NCBI GenBank assembly: GCA_009760855.2
Contig: WPIO01000001.1
Coordinates: forward strand, 19,555,501 to 19,619,500
Direction: 5' to 3'
DNA length: 64,000 nt
From: Cristatella mucedo
Lineage: Eukaryota; Bryozoa; Phylactolaemata; Cristatellidae
Positions 1-12,400 of this stretch are shown here, piece after piece. Made by a program: the position numbers and the translations under genes. Positions within the stretch are counted from its first letter, which is position 1. Every line of letters begins with the position of its first letter. The notes beneath the pieces were generated by a model. The model was not told the origin of the DNA and made no database searches. It saw only the letters and a program-made list of their open reading frames with translations.

Positions 1-703
1 GAGCCAGCAAGACACTTACCGGCTTGGCGACCGTATGAGCCCCCGAGTCGCTCTCGACAAACAGCAGAAGAGCAAAGGACATGAACTGCAAACTTGCAGC
101 GCCTCATTGTGACGCATGCGAGGGCAAATGTTCTAGGTTAAGCTGCTCCTGGCCAGCCGCCTGTAACAGGAACTCCGATGTCCACATCCAAGAGCAAATC
201 CAGATCTTGATCTCGGCTGTTCGCACAAGCAGACACAATTAATAGTTCGGAATGTATAATCACGACCGGCGTGGATGCTCTTGAGACCATCATTCGGTGT
301 TCATCATGCGGAAAAAAGGCAGCCCTTCATAAGATTATCGATGGACGCTAAATTGCCTGCTTCATTCTTTCTAGACTGCCCGGGGAAAAATCTTTTGCTC
401 TGTCGGTCCTAGACTGTGGGTTGATCTCGCATTCACAATTTGGATGCAATGGTATCTGCCACGAGACGACCAGACCAGGCATAAAGAATGGCGGAATGGC
501 CGAAGATATCAAATTAAAGTACTACTCATTATCACTCCGTGTAAAATGAATGCAATCGATTTCTATAATTCCTCCTTCAGAGCTAGTGAAGGCTGCCACT
601 TATTTTCACTATAAAAACTAAAGCTAGGTTTTTTAGTTATTTCGTAAGGCTGTGGCAGATATCATCCTCACGTCTACATTGAGTCATTTTGTTACAGTTA
701 CAG
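1..703. other. Unassigned intergenic DNA
   Basis: No open frame of note, no repeat shared with the rest of the window and no microsatellite was seen. Confidence 0.4.
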
Positions 704-888
704 CATAATAAAAATAATAATAACAATGTACTTGATAAAGCGCCCTCAGAGAACTTAATCTCTTTCTAGGCGCTTTACATTTGCTGCAAAGGGAAATGCA
801 ATTAAAATTATGCTTGAAAAACAAACAAAACGAATAACATGGTTAGGGGTGACATGCACAGGGTCAGCATGCAAATGTGGTTAGTGGG
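704..888 (-). mobile_element. LINE-A 3' tail fragment
   Basis: On the minus strand this is the 3' UTR of LINE-A. It reads from the CATGC-rich spacer through the hairpin (AAAGCGCC paired with GGGCGCTT, about 734-776) into AAT/ATT repeats. No coding part is present, so it is a strongly 5'-truncated insertion. Confidence 0.75.
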
Positions 889-972
889 ATAATAAAAATG
901 TAAAGCAATGGTGAGTGTCAAATAAATTAAATGGTATTTTTTGTAATTTCCATGTGTAGCTAGTATACCAAT

Positions 973-1190
973 GATAATAATAATAATAGCAATACAGTTG
1001 ATATAGTGCTCTCATAGAACTCAGTTTCTTTCAAGGCACTTTGCATTTGGTGCAAAGGAGCACAATCGAACGGTTAGTGGTAGCATGCTCAATAACAACA
1101 AGATTAACATGGTTAGGGGTGGCACGCACAGGCTCAGCATGCATCTACGGTCAGGGGCCGCTTGCACGGTTTCAGCACCCACATATCCTT
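973..1190 (-). mobile_element. LINE-A 3' tail fragment, diverged
   Basis: A second tail in the same orientation, about 90 bp from the previous one. It has AAT repeats, a decayed hairpin and the CATGC-rich 3' UTR. Several hairpin bases have changed, so it is older than the copy at 704-888. Confidence 0.7.
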
Positions 1191-3708
1191 CTTTCTTACT
1201 CTTAATCTCATCTAGTAATTTGTATTATTACCTCTCTGCACGCAGAGCCGAGTCGCGGAATTCAGTTTGATGGTTCTCCCACTGATTCATTAGTGAAATC
1301 CAGTTCTTAGCTTATTCTCCTCTGTAAACGCGTGGTCGTGCGGCCGTGCCAATCCATTCGTTTTATTTGGACTGGTAACTTAGCAGCCGCAGTATCGGCG
1401 ATGAAGCGGCTGCTAGTAGATGAATCTGATCAGTGAACTTGACCTAGCAGCAAGTTTCTAGGAGGCTCTGGCATCTGGTCTAGACTAGCTGAATGCAAGG
1501 CTCCATGTGCCCACTGCTCAACCTCTTATCAAGCTCCCGGGTTATCTGAGATGCCAGAATGAACCAAACCCAGCAATCAGGCATTCGTAGGCTAGAAAAA
1601 AAGGTCTAGCGGCTCGAGAATGAAGTTACTGCCCATTCGGAGTCCCCCCAGCCTGGCCGCTTGAGGCAATAGCCCATTTTAGGTCATTATTCCCCGATCG
1701 AGGATTATCCAGGATTATGGACTACTTCCAGCAGTGCTATGAAAAGCTTCTTTCTAGTTTCCTGGTTCTTGCTAGTGAGGACTAGCGTAACTCCACAGTG
1801 ACAGGGCTGTAGAAAAAAGCCATTAAGCCTCGAAAATTTGTGACGAGTGTATCAATAACTTTTCGTCTCTGACTCTGGGAAACTCAGTACTATGCTCTAT
1901 TCAACTGAATCTCTCTCTAGGCACTTAAAAAATGCTGCATATAAAGCATTACGAAGTTTTGGTGGCAACATCCGCAAGCACCAGGTATATTGTAAGCAGG
2001 TACATGCATACAAAGGACGGATTACATGGATCCACTAAATGCCGCGATAAATACATGCGCTTTTATTTTCCTTTTAATACCGATTCCCTAGCTAGTGCTG
2101 ATAAATAAATTGCATAGGCTTAGATTTATGTTATTTATATAAGAGAGTTATTAAATATATTTTTGAACTAGGTTTTCGTCTATCTATAATGCTCCATTAA
2201 CTAAGAGCTAGAAGCTTGGCATTCGGTGGGGCGGGCTCGGCGGGGCCATCCAGCTAGGTCAGTGGAAACTCACGCTTGCCTTCTAAAGCAAAGTTGGCGG
2301 TTTCCATGATTTTGCACAGGTGCAGGCAGATTTTTCTATGCAATATAATATGTGGTTTTTGCTAACCTTTGCGGACTTGCGAGTTTTCAAAGTAACAAAT
2401 TGAAAGAATACGCAAAGCGAGCGGCATATGAGCATACCTATCGCAGAAAAACAAGAAAAACCAGCAAGAAAGGAAGCCACTCAGCGCCGCATAGCAAAAT
2501 ATTAACTGAAACGTTGCTTGCAAAAAGCTTTGCAATAGAGACTGAGGACCTCGTGGACATTCGTGTTTTTAAATCTCAACGAACACTTTAACATGAGAAG
2601 GTCAAGTCTGAAAAAGACTGAAGGTGAGTGAAATTCCAGCACTCCACGACTTGGGTTGGGGTATGGAGTCTTTGCCCGATAGTAGGCCGGGCTAACCAGT
2701 AAATATATATATATATATATATGCATGTGTATATGCGGTTATTAAATTAGCTAAGCTGCATAAGGTATTGCGGTTATCACCCCTTCAGTTTTTTCAGCGG
2801 GCAGCAGAAGAACTGAAGCAGAGCGGGCAGCAGAAGCGCTTGGCTGCGGCTGTCACTTTCACTTCCAAAGTTCAGCATTATCGATATGCCTAGTGCAGTA
2901 CTCCGACTCAAGGCACTGGCCTCGGTCCTCCGTTCCACAAGCTATTAGATGGACAATAAATTATCTGATCAATTATTTCGCTTATTGACTGCTATTGAAA
3001 GAATCTTTTGCTATGCAGGTCCTAAACTATAGATCGATCTCACTTCGAGAATTGGTATGCAATGATATGTGCTCTTCTGCCTCCGACTATGGCACCATCC
3101 TTCCGTGTTTCCTGGGCTACAAAAGCAATATTAATCACTTCCTCGACTGCCCTCCTTACTCATCTTTGCTTTCTATTTTATTTGTAATTAACGACGTGGA
3201 ATCAGTTTGCTAACGTATGTGCATCACAAGCAGGCTTTCAGTATGCTACGCGAAAATCTGCACCCACTCAGTCTTTGAAGCTTTCTGGACTTGCAGACGG
3301 ATATATACAAAATAAAATAATTTAACACTATAGGAACTTGATAGAAGTAGCGTAGATTCGTCTACATCAAACATTCAAAATAGGACCTTCGACGAAGTTT
3401 GAGGGCAGAAGCGAGAACCTGCCCTTTACCTTAGCGAATAAGAAACATCTAAAGAATTATTTCGAATAACTTGCCTTGCATTAGTAAGATTTCGCTCAGA
3501 TCCTCTGCAAGAAGTTTTAGTACAAATAATCCATCTCAAGATGGCATTGCCTGGATTGCGGTTACCAAGGCACTTTCCTACGCCGTTATGAATTAATGAG
3601 CCACGACACTAATAAAGCATGTATTTATATGGACCCATACGAGAACTGAGTATTGTATACGCAGTTAACATAAGATGCAAAGAAAGCATATCGATTGGTT
3701 AATTATGC
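1191..3708. other. Unassigned DNA with a short (AT)n run
   Basis: A short (AT)n stretch lies at 2703-2722. The small open frames around 2280-2600 overlap on both strands and show no recognisable motif. Nothing else is supported. Confidence 0.35.
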
Positions 3709-3878
3709 AGTCGACTCCACGTAAAAGAATATTATATATAGGAATACTCCGCTAATAAGAAAAGCAGTTCCGCGTCCCAAATTTACTCTAGCTATAATCT
3801 TACTCTGCATATGGGAATACTTTGCCTATAAGAACGGCAATTGGCCGGCCCGAGTGTATTCTTTTAGCGGAGTCGACT
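3709..3878. mobile_element. Short terminal-inverted-repeat element (MITE-like)
   Basis: Both ends carry the same roughly 23-bp sequence in inverted orientation. The left starts AGTCGACTCCACGTAAAAGA at 3709 and the right, read backwards from 3878, starts AGTCGACTCCGCTAAAAGAA. The interior is AT-rich, non-coding and repeats related GGAATACT motifs. Length, terminal inverted repeats and lack of coding fit a non-autonomous DNA transposon. No clear target-site duplication was seen, so the superfamily is unknown. Confidence 0.5.
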
Positions 3879-3969
3879 TTTTAATGATCTACAAAATTTA
3901 AGCACCGTAAGCTCACAAAGGACAGCTCGTACGAACGGAGCAAATGCTGTGAAGAAATGAAAATGTTTA

Positions 3970-4385
3970 GCTTCTTCTGAAATCTGATCAAGTCAGAAGA
4001 CGTGGTCATGTCGGTCTGAAGTGGACTCTGGGCTTTGGGAGCATGAGACCTGAGTCTGCACAGTCTTTCGAGCCTGTTTCGGTAATTTAGAAGTATTGGA
4101 GCTGATCGATTAGCGTCGAAAGAGCGGGTTGTACGATGCAATGCCTGAGAAGAAAGTAGCTTGGGTAGATAGGCCGGAGGGGAAGGGACCCAAAGGTGAG
4201 CGACAGAACCCTGAAGTCGATGCTCTCGTTGATTGGGAGTCAGTGCAGGTCGGTGAGAATTGGTGTACAGTGGCCGTAATGACGTTCAACTCTAGAAATG
4301 CCGAGATCAAGATTATTGCGCCAACTGTATGAGCCAGGTTGCAAAGGCAGATAGACCTGCAAATGGTAAGTAAGGAAATTCTTGC
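3970..4385 (-). mobile_element. LINE-A ORF2 C-terminal fragment, no tail
   Basis: Minus-strand sequence matches the LINE-A C-terminal coding region, from the segment around QNSAARL down to the segment around YAPKAWNSL. It lacks the 3' UTR and hairpin, so its 3' end was lost after insertion. Stops and frameshifts are present. It lies back to back with the plus-strand LINE-A piece starting near 4437. Confidence 0.65.
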
Positions 4386-4436
4386 CAGAATTTCAAAAAT
4401 TCATCGTCTAGCTTTGTCGCTATCATTGTCATTGTA

Positions 4437-4955
4437 GCTCACTTTTAGGTCACTTCATTCTTTGGCTCCAGCCTATCTCTCAGATATACTCCCGCACCTG
4501 GCGAGGCATCGTATCACCCGCTTTTCGGAATATAACAGTCTACAGATACCCCGTACAAACCTGAAATCCTTTGTAGACCGTACATTTAGTTCGTATGCTC
4601 CCAAAGCCTGGAACTCCCTCTCGACCTGCGTCAGAACATCCCCTGAGATGACCACATTTAAAAAGAACTTCAAAACACGCCTATTTATGACAGCATTTAG
4701 TGGGTCCCTGTGATTCGTCTTTCATGTGATTATGCGTGCTGACACTGTGCATGCTGCCACTAACCACATTTGCATGCTGACCCTGTGCATGTCACCCCTA
4801 ACTATGTTATTCATTTTGTTTGTTTGTCAAGCATGATTTTACTCACCATTCAATAGCATTTCCCTTTGCAGCAAATGTAAAGCGCCTAGAGAGAGATTGA
4901 GTTCTCTGAGGGCGCTTTATCAAGTGCATTATTATTATTATTATTATCATTATTA
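4437..4955 (+). mobile_element. LINE-A 3' fragment with intact C-terminal frame and tail
   Basis: The frame at 4462-4713 encodes the last 83 residues of LINE-A ORF2, including APAYLSDILPH and APKAWNSL. The 3' UTR follows, with a duplicated sub-motif of about 38 bp (4737-4815), the terminal hairpin at 4878-4919 and an ATT repeat to about 4953. It is 5'-truncated, as most LINE copies are. Confidence 0.85.
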
Positions 4956-5960
4956 GCTTGGCTGTTTAACAATCCTCCGGAGCTTGGTAAGGTAATCGGA
5001 TCCTTTTAATTAGTGCTTCGGCATTAACAATTTCCAAGTCGGTGAAGCCAAGAGATCCACAGTGAGCAGGAAACTGCAGTGCCCTTCATTGAGCTGCCGT
5101 CTCAGTTAGCAATGAATGGCCACTTGTGGAGCGCCACTCAGTCATATCTATGCCATCACTGGGCGTGCGTAGGCGATACTGACTGCAACGAACGCCGGTG
5201 GCTCCTTTCGCACTGAAATCTTCCAAATAGACACTTCTTCCACAGCTAGCGCTAGATTCCGTAACCCTGGGACCTATGTCATGGAACAAACCCTTCGCAG
5301 CGAGGCTAATGAGTTGTAAAAACAACACTTATTGTGCAGGTGTTGTAACAATAGAACAGCACGATCGCACGTAACCTTCGGGACAACTTGATGCACATCG
5401 ACGTCTTTTTCCACATTCAACAACCGAAGTAAGCCACATCGGAGCAAGAAATGGACAGGTTGTCAGCTGAATGTTGATAATTCTAGATATTCTTTCCCAA
5501 AATCTAAGTCATAGGTTATGGAGCAACTGGTTTCAAATTACAATGACAAAACACCGCTTATAATTACGAATGATGAGCTGTATAACTAGTTTGATTTGTA
5601 TGCCAACATTTAATATATGTGATATAAAAAAACGTGCAGATGTAGATTGACGCTGTGGCGACTCAAGGATCCGCCGTGGAAAGCCAGTATAGGGGTCTCT
5701 TCTGAAGCGCAACTTTAAGCTCAAGGTCGTCGCTCTGACAATCACTCGCTCTGCGCCCTTCATAGTCAATAATTCATCGGTCACCTATATGTAAGTTGGA
5801 CGCACCTTCAATGCTCTTAGGTGTGACTATCAGAACTAAGCCAGATTACTATTGATTTCCATAATTTTCGGTTCCTGAATTATAGCGGCTCCAAACGAAT
5901 TATACGATAATCTACGGCCAAGGCTGTGCTAAAGCCGAAGTCGTGTAATAGGCAGCCAGT
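4956..5960. other. Unassigned intergenic DNA
   Basis: No repeat copy or convincing coding frame was recognised here. Confidence 0.35.
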
Positions 5961-6098
5961 TGTAATGTAATGTAATGTATCTACGGCTGCAAATCCGCAA
6001 AGCCACAATGACAGTGAGGGTGTAACGCAGGAGAGCTCTCTAGAGCTCACTCAAAGCCGAAAGCGGTTTTCGATACGCGTTTATTAGCAAGCATATGT
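5961..6098 (-). mobile_element. LINE-B 3' tail fragment
   Basis: It begins with TGTAATG repeats, the reverse complement of the LINE-B tail. The LINE-B 3' UTR follows, closely matching 48357-48480. No coding part remains. Confidence 0.7.
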
Positions 6099-6157
6099 AT
6101 ACTATATGGGTGGGCCTTAATATTCGAGCTGAGATATTGAACTGTTCGAGATATGTA

Positions 6158-6640
6158 GTGTAAGCTATCTCCATCTGTAAATCCACAATGCCACAGGAGC
6201 AATTTGGGTCTTAGGCTGGAAAGTTTTTGTAACGCACTCGAAGCGGTTTTTTATACGCAGATAGTATGCCAACAGGCTTCATCTCACGAAACGAGAAAGT
6301 GAGAATCGTAGCTGAGTCCGATAGGCAGTCGAGTAACTGCGTAGCGTGGAAATAGCAGCTCAGGACGGCTGGACATGATGCGTCACAGTCAACAGCCGGA
6401 GAAAGTATGTCGTCTCTTGAGAATTGGTAATGCGAGCCCCACAGCCTAGGACCTGCACAGCAAAACCTCTGTCGCCAACAGCCTTTAAGCATGGGAATGG
6501 GACTAGTAATTTATTTCCCACAGCATATCTGATGGCACGAGGATTCTGAAACAGCAGGTGCAGCAGCTTAGCTAAGTATGAAGGACCGTGCAGCCGTGCG
6601 GGCCTTGCCGGTCAGAGTAAAAACTTTACCTTGTAACCTT
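6158..6640 (-). mobile_element. LINE-B 3' fragment, coding remnant
   Basis: The minus strand keeps the LINE-B C-terminal segment in broken frames (RFCCAGPRLWGS corresponds to RSCSSAGPRLWNS in the copy at 12458-12751), plus part of the 3' UTR. It aligns with 48421-48830. It may belong with the tail at 5961-6098 as a duplicated end, or be a separate copy. Confidence 0.65.
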
Positions 6641-7639
6641 TGATTAACCTGCAGCTATCCAAAGTTTGTCAGCAAAGGAGACACGTGGTTACACGTCTGG
6701 GATATGTAAACTAGCCTTGCAGCCATATTCATTATCAGCTGCTGTGGCCTAGTGGCTTTTTCCGTAGCCCAGCTAAAATGAAATTCCGGTAATCTAGTCG
6801 AGACAGAACCAGAGAGCTAGTTCAATTGGCTGCAATCAAGCATTTGTTGAAGACAGTTCCTAATCCTAGACAGATATAGGAGGTGACGGCTGGCTGTGGA
6901 GGCAGTCTTCCTAATTAAGCTTTAAAAAATGTAATCTTTTTTCAAAGTTGGCAGCTGAATTCAGAGCACATTGACTGTGGCACAACAGCGGCACCTATTA
7001 GAAGAGAGATGGTGTGCGCTACGGCCACTGCTCAATGTATGCTCCACTATCCAACAGATTTCTCTATGCTATAGATATGAACTCGCTGTCTCGAGATCAA
7101 GGGGCGCTTTTTGTTTCTGCCGAGATCACTTATTGTTGGCGTACCAGTGGAGTGGGAATCAGGTGCACCAACAAGTCATTAGCCGCGATTATAAAGCTTC
7201 GCCAGTTTTTGTAGCGTGCCTGGTAGCAGTGGCACCGTTATGTGCGCTGCGCTTGTGGCCTGGCTTCGTTCGTAAGCGGGAGCCGCTGCACGCCGCTTGT
7301 AAACGGAGTTTTGTATTCAGCCGACGAACCAAACCCACCGGCAGGCTAAGAACCGCTAACCGTCGAAAGCGCGGGCGCAGTGAGACCCTTCGACGCCCGG
7401 TGACATAGCTAGAAATGGCGCCTCCTCCCCATGTCAAAAATTGCTGAAAAATAGCTCGCCACAGAAGAAATTCCAAAACAGCCTAGCAGGCATATGGAGT
7501 CGAAAAAGTTTTATAACCAGAAGTAAAGGTACAAGGTACCAATCATAGCTTTAACTTGAGTGAATTTTTCTGACTTTGAACGTGGCAAACTAATCTATTA
7601 CAGTTTGAAAGTTGATGTTTCCCTCTGTTTCTTTCTCTA
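6641..7639. other. Unassigned DNA
   Basis: Overlapping open frames of up to 145 codons lie on both strands at 6971-7476 in a GC-rich patch. None shows a domain, signal peptide or credible splice context. They are not called as genes. Confidence 0.3.
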
Positions 7640-8835
7640 TGCTTAGCAAGGCCAAATTGGAGGGGGTCGATCTTGCTCCATTGGTGCTCTCAGATGAGAC
7701 GGTATTATCTTCCGCTTACTAAAAGAACTTTCACAACTGGCGACTTGCACAGCCATGGTGAGCAGAACTTGCAAGGCAGCTCTCAAATTAGGCAACGCGG
7801 TTTTTCCATAACAGACAATGAAAGACACGAGTTCCAGTAATGTCTTAAGTGCCGAGTCGTGAAGTGTGGCAAGAAGCATTTTACTTGCACACATTTCTTT
7901 GGAAAATTCTATTCCATCAACGTCTAAACAATAGAAACAACCAGGATCTGTTGGATCAGGATCAAAACATTGCTGCGGAGTTTGGTTTGGTCAAATGTTT
8001 TCAAAAGCTTCTAAACTTTAAACAAGAAATCAAATTTTAAATCAAATCTGTGAGCCGTGAAAACCTACTTGAAGTTTTTTGTCGCAGATAGTCTATGCTA
8101 CTTTGATTATTTTTTAAATCTCCACTGCCGTGAGACCAGCATCTTGAGAGAGTTCCCCAGGCATCTGTGTCCTTCTACGTAGTCTTAGTTCAACTGCAAC
8201 TCACCACTATTCACACCTCCTTTTGGCACCTAGTAGTGATTCTTGGCCAAGGTCTTCTTGAAGTCTTGAAAACTCAATCTCAAAAAAGCTGAGGAAACAA
8301 TAGGGGTCCTTGAAATTTATATTTGAATCATAGTCTTTTATAATCATATCTTCCTTAAGACTCTGTACTCAAATGGCAGCAGAGCCAAAAAAAAGTTAAA
8401 GTTCAAGATACCATGTAGTAGACTGCCAGCCTTACTACTCTTTTCAAGCGTTCAACTTGCATCCTCTGAGAGTTGCTCCCAAAGACTGTTCGGTCCATCA
8501 TTGATACCTTTCACAGCCTCCACTCCTCTCTCACTTCGCCTTGTTGCTGAGTCACGTTTGACAGTTTGATGGTTAAGACTTTCTTCTTGTCTTCCCATCT
8601 CAGAGATGATTTTGAAAAAAATAAGTAGGTGCTCTCGCTTGTTTCAGAAAAGGTAACTACGACGGAATCTTAACCTGCTGCATGAACTCTTGCCAGGTTC
8701 AAGCTGTCGTTATTACAGCTTACGAAACTAGCCTTCACGTTTCTGGCCGTCATTCTCTTCTAGACACCTGACGAGTTGCTAGAAATGACCGCTGCGTTGT
8801 CGTAGCACGGTCGGTTAAGCCTAGCTTGCGAGGTC
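7640..8835 (-). pseudogene. hAT-superfamily transposase relic (ZMYM1-like C-terminus)
   Basis: The 3' part on the minus strand (7643 to about 7960) keeps a continuous frame. It contains LPNLRAALQVLLTMAVQVAS followed by CESSFSKRKIIPSHLRAPM. This is the conserved hAT dimerisation region, in which a Leu-rich helix is followed by VASCERSFSKLKLIKxxLRxxM in relatives such as zinc-finger MYM-type 1-like proteins. Upstream, the frame runs through CFYCLDVDGIEF and then breaks into several frames with stops up to about 8835. No catalytic DDE residues could be placed and no terminal inverted repeats were found. An ordinary protein using the ZMYM1-type fold is a less likely alternative, given the decay. 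Confidence 0.6.
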
Positions 8836-9420
8836 TATAGTGTGTTTCGATGCTCAGGCACGCTGGCCGCACCGTAGACGCGACACTGAAGCCCGTCTGC
8901 GACAGGCACGACGGGGCGAGCGGATGGAAGGACAGTTGGAACGCGGACGGACGGAGAGAACGGCCTTGTGCTTGTTGCTCTGCGCTCGTCAGTCCCGTTT
9001 TACAAGTCCCCCGAGGTGTTTCCGTGCCTTCGCGTAAGAGGCCACCACAGCTGCAAGCTCAAGCTTGGTCTAAATCTGTAAAGACGTCTAACAAGCTTAG
9101 CCAGCAACATTGAATTCCTTTAAAATATAAGGACTTTCTTGAAGAAATCAAGATTGGTACTCTCATTCGAAAATGTTTCCAATAAATATGCCCAATCCAT
9201 TTCGCTCTCACCGGCTCTCCCTCGGCCTTGGCGTACAAGAGACATCTGACCACGCCCGCCTTGCTACGCCTCTGCCCCGCAATTATTCGTCGCCGTACTG
9301 TCGACGTAGCGCCGACAGGTTGGCTCGCTGCGGGCAGTGATCCAGAGGAGGTCAAAGCGCGAAGTCGGCGACCTTCTGACACACATTCCTCCCCGCTCTA
9401 GAGAGCGGCCTCGGGCGACT
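8770..9420. promoter_or_regulatory. CpG-rich patch upstream of LINE-B
   Basis: GC and CpG are clearly higher than in the flanks. Overlapping open frames occur at 8840-9113 but have no recognised motif. It may be a small CpG island or the CpG-rich 5' end of LINE-B. Confidence 0.3.
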
Positions 9421-9439
9421 CCGAGCGCGGTGTGGACCT

Positions 9440-12400
9440 TTACCTGATTTCTCCGCGATACCTTCAGGTATTCCGATGCTATCTTCGCTGTGACTATTTA
9501 TGAGCTCTCCTCGGATATGCTACACAAATCAGGACCTGCTTAGCATAAGGTGCGATGTCGCTATTAGTGGATACCAACCGGCGGGTCTTCTTCAGTGGGT
9601 CAATTAGAACCTTCCTGCATCCTGCGTTCGCCCTATCAACAGCTCGGCTCTCAAACCAACGACCCGTAAGTTTAAAACCCTTAATAGTACTTGTTGCGGT
9701 AGTAGCCAACCCGTCGTTGCCCAGCACGTTATGAACGTCGACAGGCGGCCGTTACTAAGGTCCAATTCAAATTTGAAGGGCTCGTGTCCGCCGGGCCGGA
9801 TTCAAGCCGACGTAAATACACGCCACTTCATCGCCGTCGCCCAGTTGTTGGACAGCCTCTTAAATTCCGCCTACTAAATGTCCACTGGCTAAAAACCAAG
9901 GGGTTACATATCCGCACAGGTAGTTCAGGAGAAGCTTGATGCATTTCTGCTTACCGAAACTTGGATGACGCCTTGTTCCAGTGGCTGCATTTCTGAGACC
10001 ACTCCACCCGGGTTCTCATTCAATCAGTCCATGCGTTCTGACAAGGTTGATGGCGGGGTTGCAATTGTTGTTCGCGCATCCTTTGGCTATAAGATGTGCA
10101 GCTTCTCGCATGGGTCATCGTTTGAATCGGTGGCAGTTAGGTCTTCATCAAAGACAATGCCTCTCACTTTTGTGATATACCGGCCTCCTTCTGGCTGTCT
10201 AAACTTGTTAATAGAGAATTTTTCAGAGTTCCTCGCTAAAATATTTGTGTGTGACAGGCCGTTACTGATTGTAGGAGACTTCAATATTCACGTTGACAAC
10301 CCAAGCAACAGCCGGGTCCGCTCATTTCTTGACTGTCTGGAGAATTTTGGTTTGGTCCAACACGTTAATCTTACCACCCACGTCGGTGGCCATATTCTTG
10401 ATCTCATGATCACTAAGGATGTCCTCCCCACTGACCTTATGGTGTGCCCACCGACCCTCTCGGATCATTGTTCGGTCTCGTTTTTTGTTCCTGCTCCCTT
10501 GTACGTACCGGGTAATGTCGAACTTGTCAAACGACGTAACTTACGAAGCATTGACATAGACAAGTTTTTGAAATCTGTTTGTGATGCAGGTCTTCTTGAT
10601 CTGTATTCAGAGTCGACCGGCAGCTTCGATACCGTCACAGATGCAATGAACATGACACTCGGGAGTGCTCTTGACAAGCATGCTCCCGTTCTCTCTATCT
10701 AGGTTCGAAGTGGTGGAGATTCCTTTCAATTTACAAAAAAATTCCTAAAGATGCGCCGGGTTAAGCACAGGCTTGAACGTCGTTTCAAGAAATTGGGGTC
10801 TGATGCAGATCTAGTCAATTTCAAAGACTTCCTTCGAGTTTACAACCGAAAGCTTAAAAAGGCCAGGGCTTCTTTTTTCATCCAAAAGCGGAATTCCTGC
10901 CAGTCGGACCCTAAACAGATTTATAAGACAGCAAACCACTTACTGGCCTATGCTGAGAGGTCTGACTCCCCAGATGTTAAGGACTCAGCCGAAACGTTTT
11001 TAGCCTTCTTTACTGGAAAAAACTGTGCACATTCCCACAACTTGTGACCTTCCTTACAAGGTTATCCGAGGTTTCTGCATGGGATGTGGCAACCTTAATA
11101 AGGTCTAGCAAAAAAAGCTCGTCTCCTGAAGACCCTATACTTTCATCACTGTGGTCTTCACTAGCAAAAAAATTAGCCCTGCCATAACCGAGATTTCTAA
11201 TGCGTCTCTGATATAAGGGGTCGTCCCTAAGTCCTTCAAATCGGCAGTCGTTAGGCCAATACTTAAAAAGCCTGGATTAAACGCAGAGGTCCTTGAAAAC
11301 TATCGCCCCGTTTCCCTTCTTCATTTCTTATCAAAGATTCTTTAAAAAGTTGTTGCTAAGCAGCTGGTTGAACATATTGAAAATAATTAAATCTCTGAGA
11401 TAATGAGGATTCAAATGGCAGCACTCTACTGAAACTGCTCCCCTCCGTGTTAACAATGACACTCTACGAGGCACTGACGACAGGAATGTCACTCTGCCCT
11501 AGCTCTGCTAGATCTGTCTGCTGCCCTCGACACCACTGATCACGAGGTTCTGCTTGAACGATTGAGAGAACAACGATCGGTCTGGCAGACGAAGCACTGG
11601 TGAGTTTTAAACCATACTTGTCTTGTTCAATCCGTGTCGTGGGGGGTCAGGTCTCACACGAGACAGGTCACCTGTTGAGTCCCCCAAGGGTTTGTACTCG
11701 ATCCCTTGCTGTTCTCCATTCATTCACAACCTCTGGGAAAAGTGATCAAGGCCCATGGAATAGGATATCACTTTTATGCTGACGATACTCAGTTGTATTT
11801 GTCATTCAAACCGTCAGAATATGCTGCAGCAACTGAAAAATGGAATGCTTGCCTTGCCTATATTCGATCCTGGATGTCGGAAAACTTTCTGAAATTAAAT
11901 GACAATAAAACCGAACTACTGCTCATAGGACACCCTAAGCCTGTGGCCGGATTAAAGAAATTTGCTCTTCTAATAGATGATGCTGTTGTGTGACCATCAC
12001 CACGTGCTCAAAATTTAAGTGTGTTTTTCGACAACTGCCTCAATTTCAAAAGCTTCATTCAGAAGACTGCTTCTGCAGCTAGCCATCACGTCCGATCCCT
12101 GTCCAAGATTAGGAGCTGTCTTGCACAGAGGCTTGCAACAAATTTAACTAGCTCTTTAGTTCTGTCTCGGCTTGATTATTACAATTCCCAATTGGCTGGG
12201 CTACCAATAAAAGCGATTAGGCCACTGCAGCTGACAATGAATATGGCTGCAAGGCTAGTTTTCAAGTCCCAGAAGTTTGAGCACGTTTCCTTTGCTAAAA
12301 GAGCTAAGATGGATGCCGGTTGACCAACGGATTCAGAGCAAGGTTCTTACGCTGACCCACAAGGCCCGCCACGGCTTGGCTCCTTCGTACCTAGCTGAAC

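Noticed and set aside
6971-7476. Frames of 145 and 95 codons on opposite strands
   Set aside because: Mutually overlapping, with no domain, signal peptide or splice context.
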